Shown piece by piece: positions 18,215 to 25,763 of a stretch of 64,000 bases of DNA. The position numbers and the translations under genes are program-made. A model generated the notes under the pieces. That model searched no databases. It saw only the letters and a program-made list of their open reading frames with translations, and was not told the DNA's origin. The stretch is from Bacillus methanolicus (GTDB taxonomy: Bacteria; Bacillota; Bacilli; Bacillales; Cytobacillaceae): the NCBI RefSeq assembly GCF_008764295.1, contig NZ_VTQX01000008.1, positions 1 through 64,000 on the forward strand. The letters are read 5' to 3'. Positions within the stretch are counted from its first letter, which is position 1, and each line of letters begins with the position of its first letter.

Positions 18215-19792
18215 ATGAAGTTAAAATTAACTGTATTATTAGCAGCGATTATTCTCTTCCTAGCCGCTTGTTCTTCGGACCAAGGTGCAAAGACAGAGAA
18301 TACGGATCAAAGGGATACAGAAAAAACAGAAGGTAAAGTAGAAGGCTTAACTTCAACTAATACTGAAATATTAACTGGAAATGAATTCAATCTTGTTGCT
18401 AAAGAAGTCTCCCACCCATTAAACAGTGAAGTAACTGTAAAAGCTTGGACATATAACGGCTCTGTTCCAGGATCACAAATCCGAGTTAAGGAGGGCGAAA
18501 AGGTCAAAATCAATTTTAAAAACGAACTTCCAGATCCAACCTCTATTCATTGGCACGGGATTCCTGTACCGAATGAAATGGATGGGATACCAGGTGTAAC
18601 TCAGAATGCCGTTCAACCTGGAGAAACATTTACCTATGAATTTACTGCGATGGTACCTGGAACCTATATGTACCATTCACATCAAGAGGCTGTAAATCAA
18701 ATGGATAAAGGACTTTATGGTTCGTTTGTTGTTGAGCCTAAAGAAAAAACCTATGACCGTGATTATACAATCATGTTAGATGAGTGGATGAGTAATCAGG
18801 AAGAATCTGAATCAATGAGCGAAGATTTGGAAGAAATGGACGGAATGGACCACAGCAATATGAACGGTATGAATCATGGTGCTAGCTCGGAAGCCGACGA
18901 ACATGGTACTGAGAGTATGGGACACGATATGTCAGGCTACGACATCTTTACCATGAACGGAAAAAGCGGTGATGCGATTGAGCCTTTAAAAGTAAAAGAA
19001 GGAGAAACCGTTCGGATTCGTTTAGCAAATGTTGGGTATATGTCTCACAACATACACTTACATGGACATAAATTTAAAGTGGTTGCGATTGATGGTCAGG
19101 AACTGAATGAGCCAAAAGAAATTACGGAAGAATTGATTGCGATTGCTCCCGGAGAGCGCTATGACATTGAGTTTACCGCTGATAATCCTGGGGAATGGTA
19201 TCTTGAGTGCCACGGAGATTTGGAAGGTACAGAAGGAATGAAAACAAAAATTCAATATGAAGGCAATAGTGAATCAACTGATCAATCTAACCAAAATGAA
19301 AATTTACCGATATTCAATTTTACTAATTACGGTGGAGCAGAAACAGGAGAATTCACCCTGGACCAACAGTATGATGTTGAATACACAATGGATCTTAACG
19401 GAAACGATATGGATAATATTTTTACAATTAACGGTAAGGCATTCCCAGATATAGATGGTCTCTCCGTAAAAGAAGGAGATTTAGTTAAAGTAACATTAGT
19501 CAATAATTCACCAGAAGGTGTCGATCACCCAATGCATCTACATGGTCACTTCTTCCAAGTATTAAGCAAAAATGGAAAACCAATAGAAGGTTCTCCAATT
19601 GTAAAAGATACGATTAATTTAAAATCAGGTGACGAATACGTGGTAGCGTTTAAAGCAGATAACCCTGGTAACTGGTTATTCCATTGCCATGATTTACACC
19701 ATGCAACAGCAGGAATGGTATACTTAATCAAATATGATGGTTTTGAACCAAACTTTACTCCTGATCCAGATGCGAATAATAAACCAGAGTAA
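18215..19792 (+). CDS. Multicopper oxidase lipoprotein (copper/ligand oxidase)
   Basis: 525 residues. Lipoprotein signal with lipobox LAAC (Cys about 19). Domain 1 has HWHGIPVPNEMDG and YHSHQE. A Met/His-rich insert (MDGMDHSNMNGMNHG, about 207-240) resembles the Met-rich segments of CueO-type cuprous oxidases. The last domain has HPMHLHGHFFQV and HCHDLHHATAGM with the Cys, His and Met of the type 1 site. The middle domain also has an HLHGHKFKVV and ECHGDLEGTEGM pair, a degenerate copy. TTTGGAGGG lies before ATG 18215. The protein likely oxidises Cu(I) at the cell surface; laccase activity is an alternative. Confidence 0.92.
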   Translation: MKLKLTVLLAAIILFLAACSSDQGAKTENTDQRDTEKTEGKVEGLTSTNTEILTGNEFNLVAKEVSHPLNSEVTVKAWTYNGSVPGSQIRVKEGEKVKINFKNELPDPTSIHWHGIPVPNEMDGIPGVTQNAVQPGETFTYEFTAMVPGTYMYHSHQEAVNQMDKGLYGSFVVEPKEKTYDRDYTIMLDEWMSNQEESESMSEDLEEMDGMDHSNMNGMNHGASSEADEHGTESMGHDMSGYDIFTMNGKSGDAIEPLKVKEGETVRIRLANVGYMSHNIHLHGHKFKVVAIDGQELNEPKEITEELIAIAPGERYDIEFTADNPGEWYLECHGDLEGTEGMKTKIQYEGNSESTDQSNQNENLPIFNFTNYGGAETGEFTLDQQYDVEYTMDLNGNDMDNIFTINGKAFPDIDGLSVKEGDLVKVTLVNNSPEGVDHPMHLHGHFFQVLSKNGKPIEGSPIVKDTINLKSGDEYVVAFKADNPGNWLFHCHDLHHATAGMVYLIKYDGFEPNFTPDPDANNKPE

Positions 19793-19794
19793 TG

Positions 19795-19832
19795 AAAAAA
19801 TGCGGTCATGACAATTTGGCCGCATTTTTTTA
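19795..19832 (+). terminator. Terminator of the multicopper oxidase gene
   Basis: AAAAAATGCGG...CCGCATTTTTTT immediately after the stop codon. Confidence 0.9.
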
Positions 19833-19969
19833 TGCATAACTTTTATATTATTAATTAGAAATTGTTGTGTTTACCCTACACTACGACTGAGTGTTAATAT
19901 TTTCACACAGCACTTAATACAGTTAAGATTTTCTTTAGGCAATAAATTTTTAGCACAAAATAGTCCTTT

Positions 19970-20176
19970 TTATATTCTTAAAACTAAATAATCTCCATTT
20001 TTCATTTTAACTACATCTGCTTTCATCGCTTTTGCTATGTCTTGTACCATGGTCTTTTGCTGCTCTTCATCCTGCGCTAATAGAGTGAGTTGTTTCCCTC
20101 CTAACACTCGTTCTTTTTGTAACGTAACTAATGCTAAAATCTCATAATTTGGTCTTTCAGTTGATTCCCTCCCCAT
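19970..20176 (-). CDS. Small capping-type partner of the YIEGIA protein
   Basis: 68 residues, soluble, mixed charge (starts MGRESTERPNYEIL, ends MKNGDYLVLRI). It follows the YIEGIA-family gene with 3 bp between and its own GGGGAGGG site. Bacillus genomes commonly pair YIEGIA proteins with a small partner annotated as a capping complex subunit; position and size fit that. Function is not established. Confidence 0.7.
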   Translation of the reverse strand: MGRESTERPNYEILALVTLQKERVLGGKQLTLLAQDEEQQKTMVQDIAKAMKADVVKMKNGDYLVLRI

Positions 20177-20179
20177 TTT

Positions 20180-21091
20180 TTATTCCCTCCCCACTAAATT
20201 TGTATCCATAACAGCATGACTCTTTTTAACACTTTCAAGTAATGGAGTCTTTTTAACAGCTTCAACTAACTTGTCTATATCCTTTATAATTGGAACAAGT
20301 GTAATAACGATGATCCCTTTTTCATATTCTTTTCTTGTGAAATGATATCTTTTTACCCCTAGCGTCCTTGTAGCCTCAAACAAAGCAGCCTGCCTTTGTC
20401 CGTAATTATCTAAAGCCACCCGATAATGATCTTCATGCGGGTAAATGACAACTGCTAAACCTTCAGTTTGAAACATTTTTGAAGCATTATCGGATCCTAA
20501 CAAGTTCGATACATAGATCCCATCAACAAAAAGTTCTGATTCTTTTATTTCAATTGTTCCTATCTTTACCTCAGCGATATCCCCAATTGTCTTTCCTTTT
20601 GAAAACCGTTTTAAAATATAAAGAACAATAATTCCAACAATGGAACCAATCACGATATTAACCCAGAGGATGTTACTGTCTATCATTTGCATGGTTAATG
20701 CAGTAACAAATGCAACAATTAAAGAAAAATAATTCCTTGATTCAAAAGTCTTAGCAATTCCATCAATATAGGCATCTCCTCGGAAAGCATATTCCGTATT
20801 CTCTAAATCCTTTAAGCTTTCTCTTTCAGACTTTCTAACGTCCCTAAATTGTTGAATGGCTACGGTAAGAAAAGTAACAGCAGTAAAGTTTTTGGTCATA
20901 AGAGCAGGTATAGCAAATGCCCCCAAAGCAGCAGCAACGAAACCTGTCACTAGATGAAGCATATACCCGTTTGGGTAACTTGGATATTGTCTAAAATCTT
21001 CTTTAATCGTAAGCACACGAGCTAATGTACCAATAATTGTTGCTGTTACGATCATAATAATATGTTCTGTAGAAATCAGTCCGTCCTTCAT
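20180..21091 (-). CDS. YIEGIA-family membrane protein
   Basis: About 303 residues. Five or so membrane helices in the first 180 residues, then a soluble alpha/beta part. The family signature appears as YIDGIAKTFESRNYFS (YIEGIA family, usually in spore formers). The ATG at 21091 has AAAAGGA about 12 nt upstream; earlier starts touch or precede the site. It forms a two-gene operon with the 68-residue partner. The family is widespread in Bacillus but of unknown biochemical role. It is odd to see it as mobile cargo. Confidence 0.8.
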   Translation of the reverse strand: MKDGLISTEHIIMIVTATIIGTLARVLTIKEDFRQYPSYPNGYMLHLVTGFVAAALGAFAIPALMTKNFTAVTFLTVAIQQFRDVRKSERESLKDLENTEYAFRGDAYIDGIAKTFESRNYFSLIVAFVTALTMQMIDSNILWVNIVIGSIVGIIVLYILKRFSKGKTIGDIAEVKIGTIEIKESELFVDGIYVSNLLGSDNASKMFQTEGLAVVIYPHEDHYRVALDNYGQRQAALFEATRTLGVKRYHFTRKEYEKGIIVITLVPIIKDIDKLVEAVKKTPLLESVKKSHAVMDTNLVGRE

Positions 21092-21229
21092 TTGAAAATC
21101 CATCCTTTTTGTAGTAATTTCCAAATTTTATAAAAAGTATGAAACAAGAAACAATGGTGATTATTATAGTAAGTTTTTTTAAATGGCAATAAGTCGGTTA
21201 AAATCATGAAGTAAACCGGAATAAATAGA

Positions 21230-21275
21230 AAAAAGACGACTCCACACTCAAAAAATGAACGAGAGTTGTCTTTTT
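21230..21275 (-). terminator. Terminator of the Cys-rich copper protein gene
   Basis: AAAAAGAC-ACTC ... GAGAGTTGTCTTTTT stem with a T-run on the minus strand, just after the stop at 21301. Confidence 0.75.
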
Positions 21276-21300
21276 ATAAGGCGGAGAGATTTCCTAGTAA

Positions 21301-21615
21301 TTAAGAACCCATATTTCTGCAAACTTCTGCACACTCACGACAAATTTTCGCACATTCTTGGCAATGTGCATCTTGGAATTTTTCGCATTCCACTGCACAA
21401 GCTTCGCAAATAGCTGCACAAAGTTGACAATGTTGTTTAGCATACATACTATTTTTGGCCATAAAAGCCACAGATTGCAAACAAATTTCAGCGCAATCAT
21501 TAAGCATTTGAATACATTTTACCCTTGCTTGAACATCTGGTTCTTGTAAGCATGCAGTTATACATTCTTCACAAGCCCTAGCACATTTTACACAAATTTC
21601 AATACATTGATCCAT
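21301..21615 (-). CDS. Csp/DUF326 Cys-rich four-helix copper-storage protein
   Basis: 104 residues with about 20 cysteines spaced as CxxxC or CxxC along helices (CIEICVKCARACEECITAC, HCQLCAAICEACAVEC, HCQECAKICRECAEVC). This is the copper-storage protein fold (Csp, DUF326; B. subtilis YhjQ), where Cys residues line a four-helix bundle and bind many Cu(I) ions. No Tat signal, so it acts in the cytosol. A strong GGAGG plus ATG (about 21643) lies upstream but is out of frame with this gene and a TAA separates them; ATG 21615 has only a poor site. A one-base 5' indel is possible. Confidence 0.88.
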   Translation of the reverse strand: MDQCIEICVKCARACEECITACLQEPDVQARVKCIQMLNDCAEICLQSVAFMAKNSMYAKQHCQLCAAICEACAVECEKFQDAHCQECAKICRECAEVCRNMGS

Positions 21616-21740
21616 ATCTTTTGGTGAAGCTGAAAGTACACCATGTTAAAAACCTCCAAATAGTTTTGTCGGAATTATTATTTTCCATTTACTTTCTTTT
21701 ATACTTAAAACGTCTTTTATATAGTAATTATTACTGATCA

Positions 21741-21766
21741 AAAAAATCCTGTATTTAACAGGATTT
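21741..21766 (-). terminator. Terminator after broken YVTN gene
   Basis: AAATCCTG / CAGGATTT perfect 8-bp stem with six T on the minus strand; it overlaps the original stop codon of the pseudogene. Confidence 0.75.
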
Positions 21767-22251
21767 CAGAATAATAAAATACAAACTTCCAAAAGCATCT
21801 ACATGGAAAAACTTATTTCTAGGAGTTTCTCCAAGTTTAATCTTCTTAATAACTTCAAAACTATTATCATCCACTACCGATAAATCATTGGAATTTTTTT
21901 TGTTACATAAAGTTTATCATCGCCAGGTACATAAGATACGTGGTTCGCTGTTTCCCCTGTGACAACCCTTTTTGTAATCTCATAATTTTCAAGATTTAGT
22001 TTAACAAGATCATTGGAACTTCGGTTTGAGGCATATAAAAACTTCCCATCTGGTGAAAGCTCTAACCCGTGTGTTCCATCTCCGGCCTTAATTGTTTTAG
22101 TTTCTTGCTGCTTAATAATATCGATAACCGAAATCGTTCCATCGCTAGCATTAGGTATATAAGCTAAAGAAGGTTCTCCTTTTGTAGAAATAAAAATAAT
22201 AGCAACCACTATAAATAAACCAACCAGTATTATGCCTGTCTTTTGCTTCAT
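21755..22251 (-). pseudogene. Broken YVTN beta-propeller protein
   Basis: The reading frame from ATG 22251 (behind GAGGAGGAG) encodes a signal anchor and two propeller blades (YIPNASDGTISVID, YASNRSSNDLVKLN) and then stops at 21874. In a run of eight A (minus strand, near 21895-21902) one missing A shifts the frame. Adding it back continues YVTKKNSNDLSVVDD and IKKIKLGETPRN down to a TAA at 21755-21757. Even repaired, it would be about half the normal propeller length, so the gene is both frameshifted and truncated. Related to the intact lipoprotein at 14548-15702. Confidence 0.75.
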
Positions 22252-22268
22252 TTTGTCTCCTCCTCTAT

Positions 22269-22791
22269 TTATTCATCCTGAACAATTTGAGCTACATCAT
22301 TTTTCTCCCAATTAAATGACCTAGATGGGATGTTTTCAATATTATCTAATCTCAAAGTGATACGTTCATCCAAGACTTCTCCATTCCACGTTAAAGAGCC
22401 GACCATATGATGAGAATCTTCATTGGATAATTCCCACTCAGCTGTTCCATTTGGATGGTTCTCAAAAGAAAGTTGTGCAAGTTAGTCCATCTCATATTGA
22501 AGCAAATCACCAGAATGTGTATTAAAGTCTACTTCAAAAAAGAGTTGTGATGAGAATTTTTTCGTGTATTAAGGAAACTTGTATCTGGACTGTTCCTTGT
22601 GAGCCTGTTCTTTGTATTGAAGATTCTATGCCTTCTCTTTTGATATTTGATGCTGAATTTTCGACCTGTTCCTCAATAGTATCATCCTCCGTCTCAACTT
22701 CCGGAACATGTAATTGTGCTATATAAAACCATCCAATAAACAATATAATCATTGCGGCCCCTAGAATCATTAAAATCTTTTTAACTTCCAT
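22269..22791 (-). pseudogene. Broken membrane-anchored protein of unknown family
   Basis: From ATG 22791 (behind GGAGGAAAA) the frame encodes one membrane helix and an acidic stalk, then runs out at 22534. The other frame continues with LFFEVDFNTHSGDLLQYEMD, an in-frame stop (GAC TAA, near 22480), and then SFENHPNGTAEWELSNEDS and SRSFNWEKNDVAQIV to a TAA at 22269-22271. So one frameshift and one nonsense change have killed it. It was translated just before the broken YVTN gene (17 bp gap), as an operon. Confidence 0.7.
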
Positions 22792-22959
22792 GGTTTTTCC
22801 TCCATCTTACTAAAATATTTTACACAATTATTCTCGCAAGAATATGTGCAGATTCAGTTGAGAAATAATAAAAAATTTTAATAAGATGCTCGTTATGAAA
22901 AGAAAGGTTTTCATTCCCTCTTTTAGTCATTCTTCAATCTTTTGAATCCTCCATTCCCT

Positions 22960-23514
22960 CTACTTTAAATACTTTTTTATAATATAAATGATAAAAATAA
23001 TGAGAGAAGTCATAATTAAGAACGCTTTTTCATTAGTGGAAGCTTCCAACACTTGGTTTACTGAGTAGGCTTCAATGATGAGTGAAGGTAGCTTTCCTAA
23101 AGAGCTTCCTGCAATGAAAGTAAGGAGTGTAGTCCTACTTATTGCTGATGCTAGGTTAACCATTCCAGAAGGAACAAAAGGAAGAATTCTAAGCATTACA
23201 ATCATGTAAAAAGTATCCCAGCCCTTTGTATTTTGAAGTTTTACCAACCACTTATTTTTGTTTAAAGTTTTTAAATTTATGGTTTGAATTCCCTTTCGAT
23301 ACAACCAAAAGCTAACGATTGCTCCCATTAATTCACCGATATACGATATGACTAAACCTGTATGAAATCCAAAAACGGTAATATTAGCAGCCGTTATAAA
23401 TACACTTGGGATAATTCCTGCTATACTGATTAAAATATTAAGCATGATACTTACAACTATGGCTAAGGGGCCAATTGATAATAATATATCAATCATTAAA
23501 GATTCACTGTTCAT
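22960..23514 (-). CDS. VTT-domain (TVP38/DedA-like) membrane protein
   Basis: About 184 residues with five to six hydrophobic segments. The conserved middle resembles the VTT (SNARE-associated/DedA) family: GELMGAIVSFWLYRKG, then RILPFVPSGMVNLASAISR, then FIAGSSLGKLPS. These proteins are thought to scramble or transport lipids, or affect metal resistance. ATG 23514 lies 8 nt behind GGAG. It is the first cargo gene after tniQ, 130 bp away, same strand. Confidence 0.8.
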   Translation of the reverse strand: MNSESLMIDILLSIGPLAIVVSIMLNILISIAGIIPSVFITAANITVFGFHTGLVISYIGELMGAIVSFWLYRKGIQTINLKTLNKNKWLVKLQNTKGWDTFYMIVMLRILPFVPSGMVNLASAISRTTLLTFIAGSSLGKLPSLIIEAYSVNQVLEASTNEKAFLIMTSLIIFIIYIIKKYLK

Positions 23515-23604
23515 CCTCAAAACTCCATTTATAGCCGATCCCCAAATAATGGTCAGCCTTTACCATCTGGTTTATGAATATACTGATTTACTTATCTGTG
23601 ATTT

Positions 23605-23634
23605 AAAAAATGCCCCTTAATTTTAACGGAGGCA
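23605..23634 (-). terminator. Terminator of tniQ
   Basis: ATGCC-CC / GG-GGCAT stem with six T on the minus strand, 10 bp after the tniQ stop. Confidence 0.7.
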
Positions 23635-23644
23635 TCTTCCTTCA

Positions 23645-25582
23645 CTACTTATTTATAAGTGTAATTTTTTTGAACCCTATTGCTTCTAGGTAACTATCTA
23701 TTTTAAATTTATCGTATAAGTATTGTTTTCCACCGTCTATCCTGGGACCAGTTAAAGCAACAATATTTTTACTTAATAATTTTTGATATAAGCTACCTGA
23801 GTTTGTATTCAATTCTTTAGCAACAATCGACAATGGTATGTAAGTGTTAATAAAGCTATCAAACTCTTGCCTTTTTGATTTAAATTCCTCTGTATTTCCA
23901 ACTTCATAACTAAGAAACCCTTTTTTCATCCAATCAGCAATATTCTCTCTTTTAACTCCTAATGTTTTTACCATTTCTATCATTAGTATATATTCTTTAT
24001 CTGCATATGCTCGAAGTTTTAAAAAATATTCCCTTATATCTTCTCTTAGAAACTCATATTGGTTTAAACCATTTCCCTTTCCTAATCTAACAGGTCTAAT
24101 ATGATTGTTTATGATTCCCTGCACAAGTTCTCCTATACCAAACTTATAACTACCAGCTGTTTGTAGTGCGATACGGAAAGTGATTATCTCTTTTTCAACA
24201 TTTTCGTTATTAAAAGTTAAAGTTTTTTTGTCTATCTCCTCTAACAGTCCATAGACAGTTTCTTTAGAAAATCGCCAATGGGGATATCCATCTAATTGAG
24301 GTCCCCTGAATGCTTCAATACACTTATACCTTTGAAGTATATGAACACTCCTATCATAAATATCAAGAATTTCACTTGTTTCCTGCGTAGATATTGTATT
24401 TTCCATTTTCTCTTTATGCCTCTCTACACTTTCCTTTTCTACTAATATCAATGTTGCTTGTCCCCGTTTTTTTATCACTCCACGAAAAACACCTTTATTT
24501 ATATAATCTTTAACTATATCAGCAGATATTCCGTATATTTCATAAACCTCTTTTGCAGAGATATACTTTTTATTCAAGTTTTTAGACGATGAGCTCTTTA
24601 ATACCGCAATATAGCCACCATCCCAATTTTTAGCGAGGTAATCATCAAACTCTTCTAGTATAAATCTTGTATTCGTTCTATTTAAGTGTCTGTAAATCGA
24701 AGTATAAAAATACCCAAAATGATTTTCAATTGAGGTATCACCCTCTACCTTCAGTGAAGATTCGTGGATATTATCAAGGAGTTTCAAAAAATTTATTGGC
24801 CACTTTTTAAATATCACAGAAACTTCTGAAAATAACCTATGAACCTCTTCATTATTCAGAGATTTGCCGATGTATTTATTTCTCAATTTCCAGTTACTAC
24901 TTTTTTTTAGGAACCAAGAAAAAAACACTAGAACCTCATATAAATCAAAGAAACCCAAATTTATTAATGGATTACCATTAGATAGACTTAATCTTTTTGG
25001 AGCCTTATTATAAAATAAAGAGCTAATTAATGTTTCTGGAATGGATACACGCCTCGTAGGGATTTCTGTTAATAATTGTCCACAAGAACATTCTAAAATC
25101 TTTGTACGAGACCAAGAAATTTCCTTTTTACAACTATTACAATGATCAACCAGAATCTTTTTATGTTTAATACATACCGTCACTGGTACCAAATCCCATG
25201 CCTTCCTGTGATATGCTTCCTCTGCTAAACAATTAGGGCATATTTTTGTTTTTGTAGTATGTATTGCTTCTCGATGTATTGGTTGATTATTAAATTGAAA
25301 AGGGTAGGTGTAGTCAACGTTACTAGTTGCAAAGGATAATTTTTGTATATTATCAATAGAACAGTTAATTAATTCGCATAGGTTATTCATATTCACTTTT
25401 AACGGGCTTAAAAGGTTTCCATTACTACTTCTCCCTTTTACAGTTTCCCAAAGATCAGACATTATATATATATGACTTATCTTTTCGTAAAAGTTTCTTT
25501 CTGTTAACCTCAATATATAGCCCGCTAGACTTTCATCATTAAACGGCTTCGGGCAAATTAATAAAGTTTTTTTATTTGCCAT
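23645..25582 (-). CDS. tniQ: TniQ/TnsD-family transposition target selector
   Basis: About 645 residues. The N-terminal TniQ region starts with PKPFNDESLAGYILRL. A zinc-finger cluster follows: ICPNCLAEEAYHRKAWD, CIKHKKILVDHC, NSCKK and CSCGQ (about residues 110-165). The second half has several winged-helix-like segments in series: ISAKEVYEIYGISADIVKDY (about 340), TQETSEILDIYDRSVHIL (about 395) and LSIVAKELNTNSGSLYQKL (about 590). Long TniQ proteins with C-terminal DNA-binding domains are TnsD-like: they recognise a fixed chromosomal site. ATG 25582 follows GGAGGAAGGG. It sits at the transposon border, reading inward, with the end repeats upstream. tnsA, tnsB and tnsC are not in the window. 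Confidence 0.88.
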   Translation of the reverse strand: MANKKTLLICPKPFNDESLAGYILRLTERNFYEKISHIYIMSDLWETVKGRSSNGNLLSPLKVNMNNLCELINCSIDNIQKLSFATSNVDYTYPFQFNNQPIHREAIHTTKTKICPNCLAEEAYHRKAWDLVPVTVCIKHKKILVDHCNSCKKEISWSRTKILECSCGQLLTEIPTRRVSIPETLISSLFYNKAPKRLSLSNGNPLINLGFFDLYEVLVFFSWFLKKSSNWKLRNKYIGKSLNNEEVHRLFSEVSVIFKKWPINFLKLLDNIHESSLKVEGDTSIENHFGYFYTSIYRHLNRTNTRFILEEFDDYLAKNWDGGYIAVLKSSSSKNLNKKYISAKEVYEIYGISADIVKDYINKGVFRGVIKKRGQATLILVEKESVERHKEKMENTISTQETSEILDIYDRSVHILQRYKCIEAFRGPQLDGYPHWRFSKETVYGLLEEIDKKTLTFNNENVEKEIITFRIALQTAGSYKFGIGELVQGIINNHIRPVRLGKGNGLNQYEFLREDIREYFLKLRAYADKEYILMIEMVKTLGVKRENIADWMKKGFLSYEVGNTEEFKSKRQEFDSFINTYIPLSIVAKELNTNSGSLYQKLLSKNIVALTGPRIDGGKQYLYDKFKIDSYLEAIGFKKITLINK

Positions 25583-25643
25583 AAACCCTTCCTCCAAATA
25601 AAAACACCCATATACCTTTTTAATATTTGATAAATAAACACAT

Positions 25644-25673
25644 AACGTCTTAAAGCTTTACCTTCAAGACGTT
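25644..25673. repeat. Inverted repeat upstream of tniQ
   Basis: AACGTCTT, 14-nt spacer, AAGACGTT, between the tniQ start and the end repeats. It could be an operator for tniQ or part of the transposon end. Confidence 0.5.
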
Positions 25674-25691
25674 AAAAATAAAATCAATAAT

Positions 25692-25763
25692 ATTCTAATT
25701 TATTATGAAAAATCATTCTAACTTATTATGAAACGATTCTAACTAATTATGAAAAATCACACA
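25692..25763 (-). mobile_element. Tn7-like transposon end with three transposase-binding repeats
   Basis: Three tandem repeats begin at 25692, 25715 and 25736 (steps of 23 and 21 bp), consensus ATTCTAAYTWATTATGAAA. On the minus strand the outermost one begins TGTGTGATTTTTCAT at 25763. Tn7-like ends start with TGT and hold ~22-bp TnsB sites in series. The element ends directly at the TAA stop of minJ (25764-25766). This is the boundary between the accessory region (left) and the core chromosome (right). The target-site duplication cannot be tested because the other end is outside the window. Confidence 0.8.
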
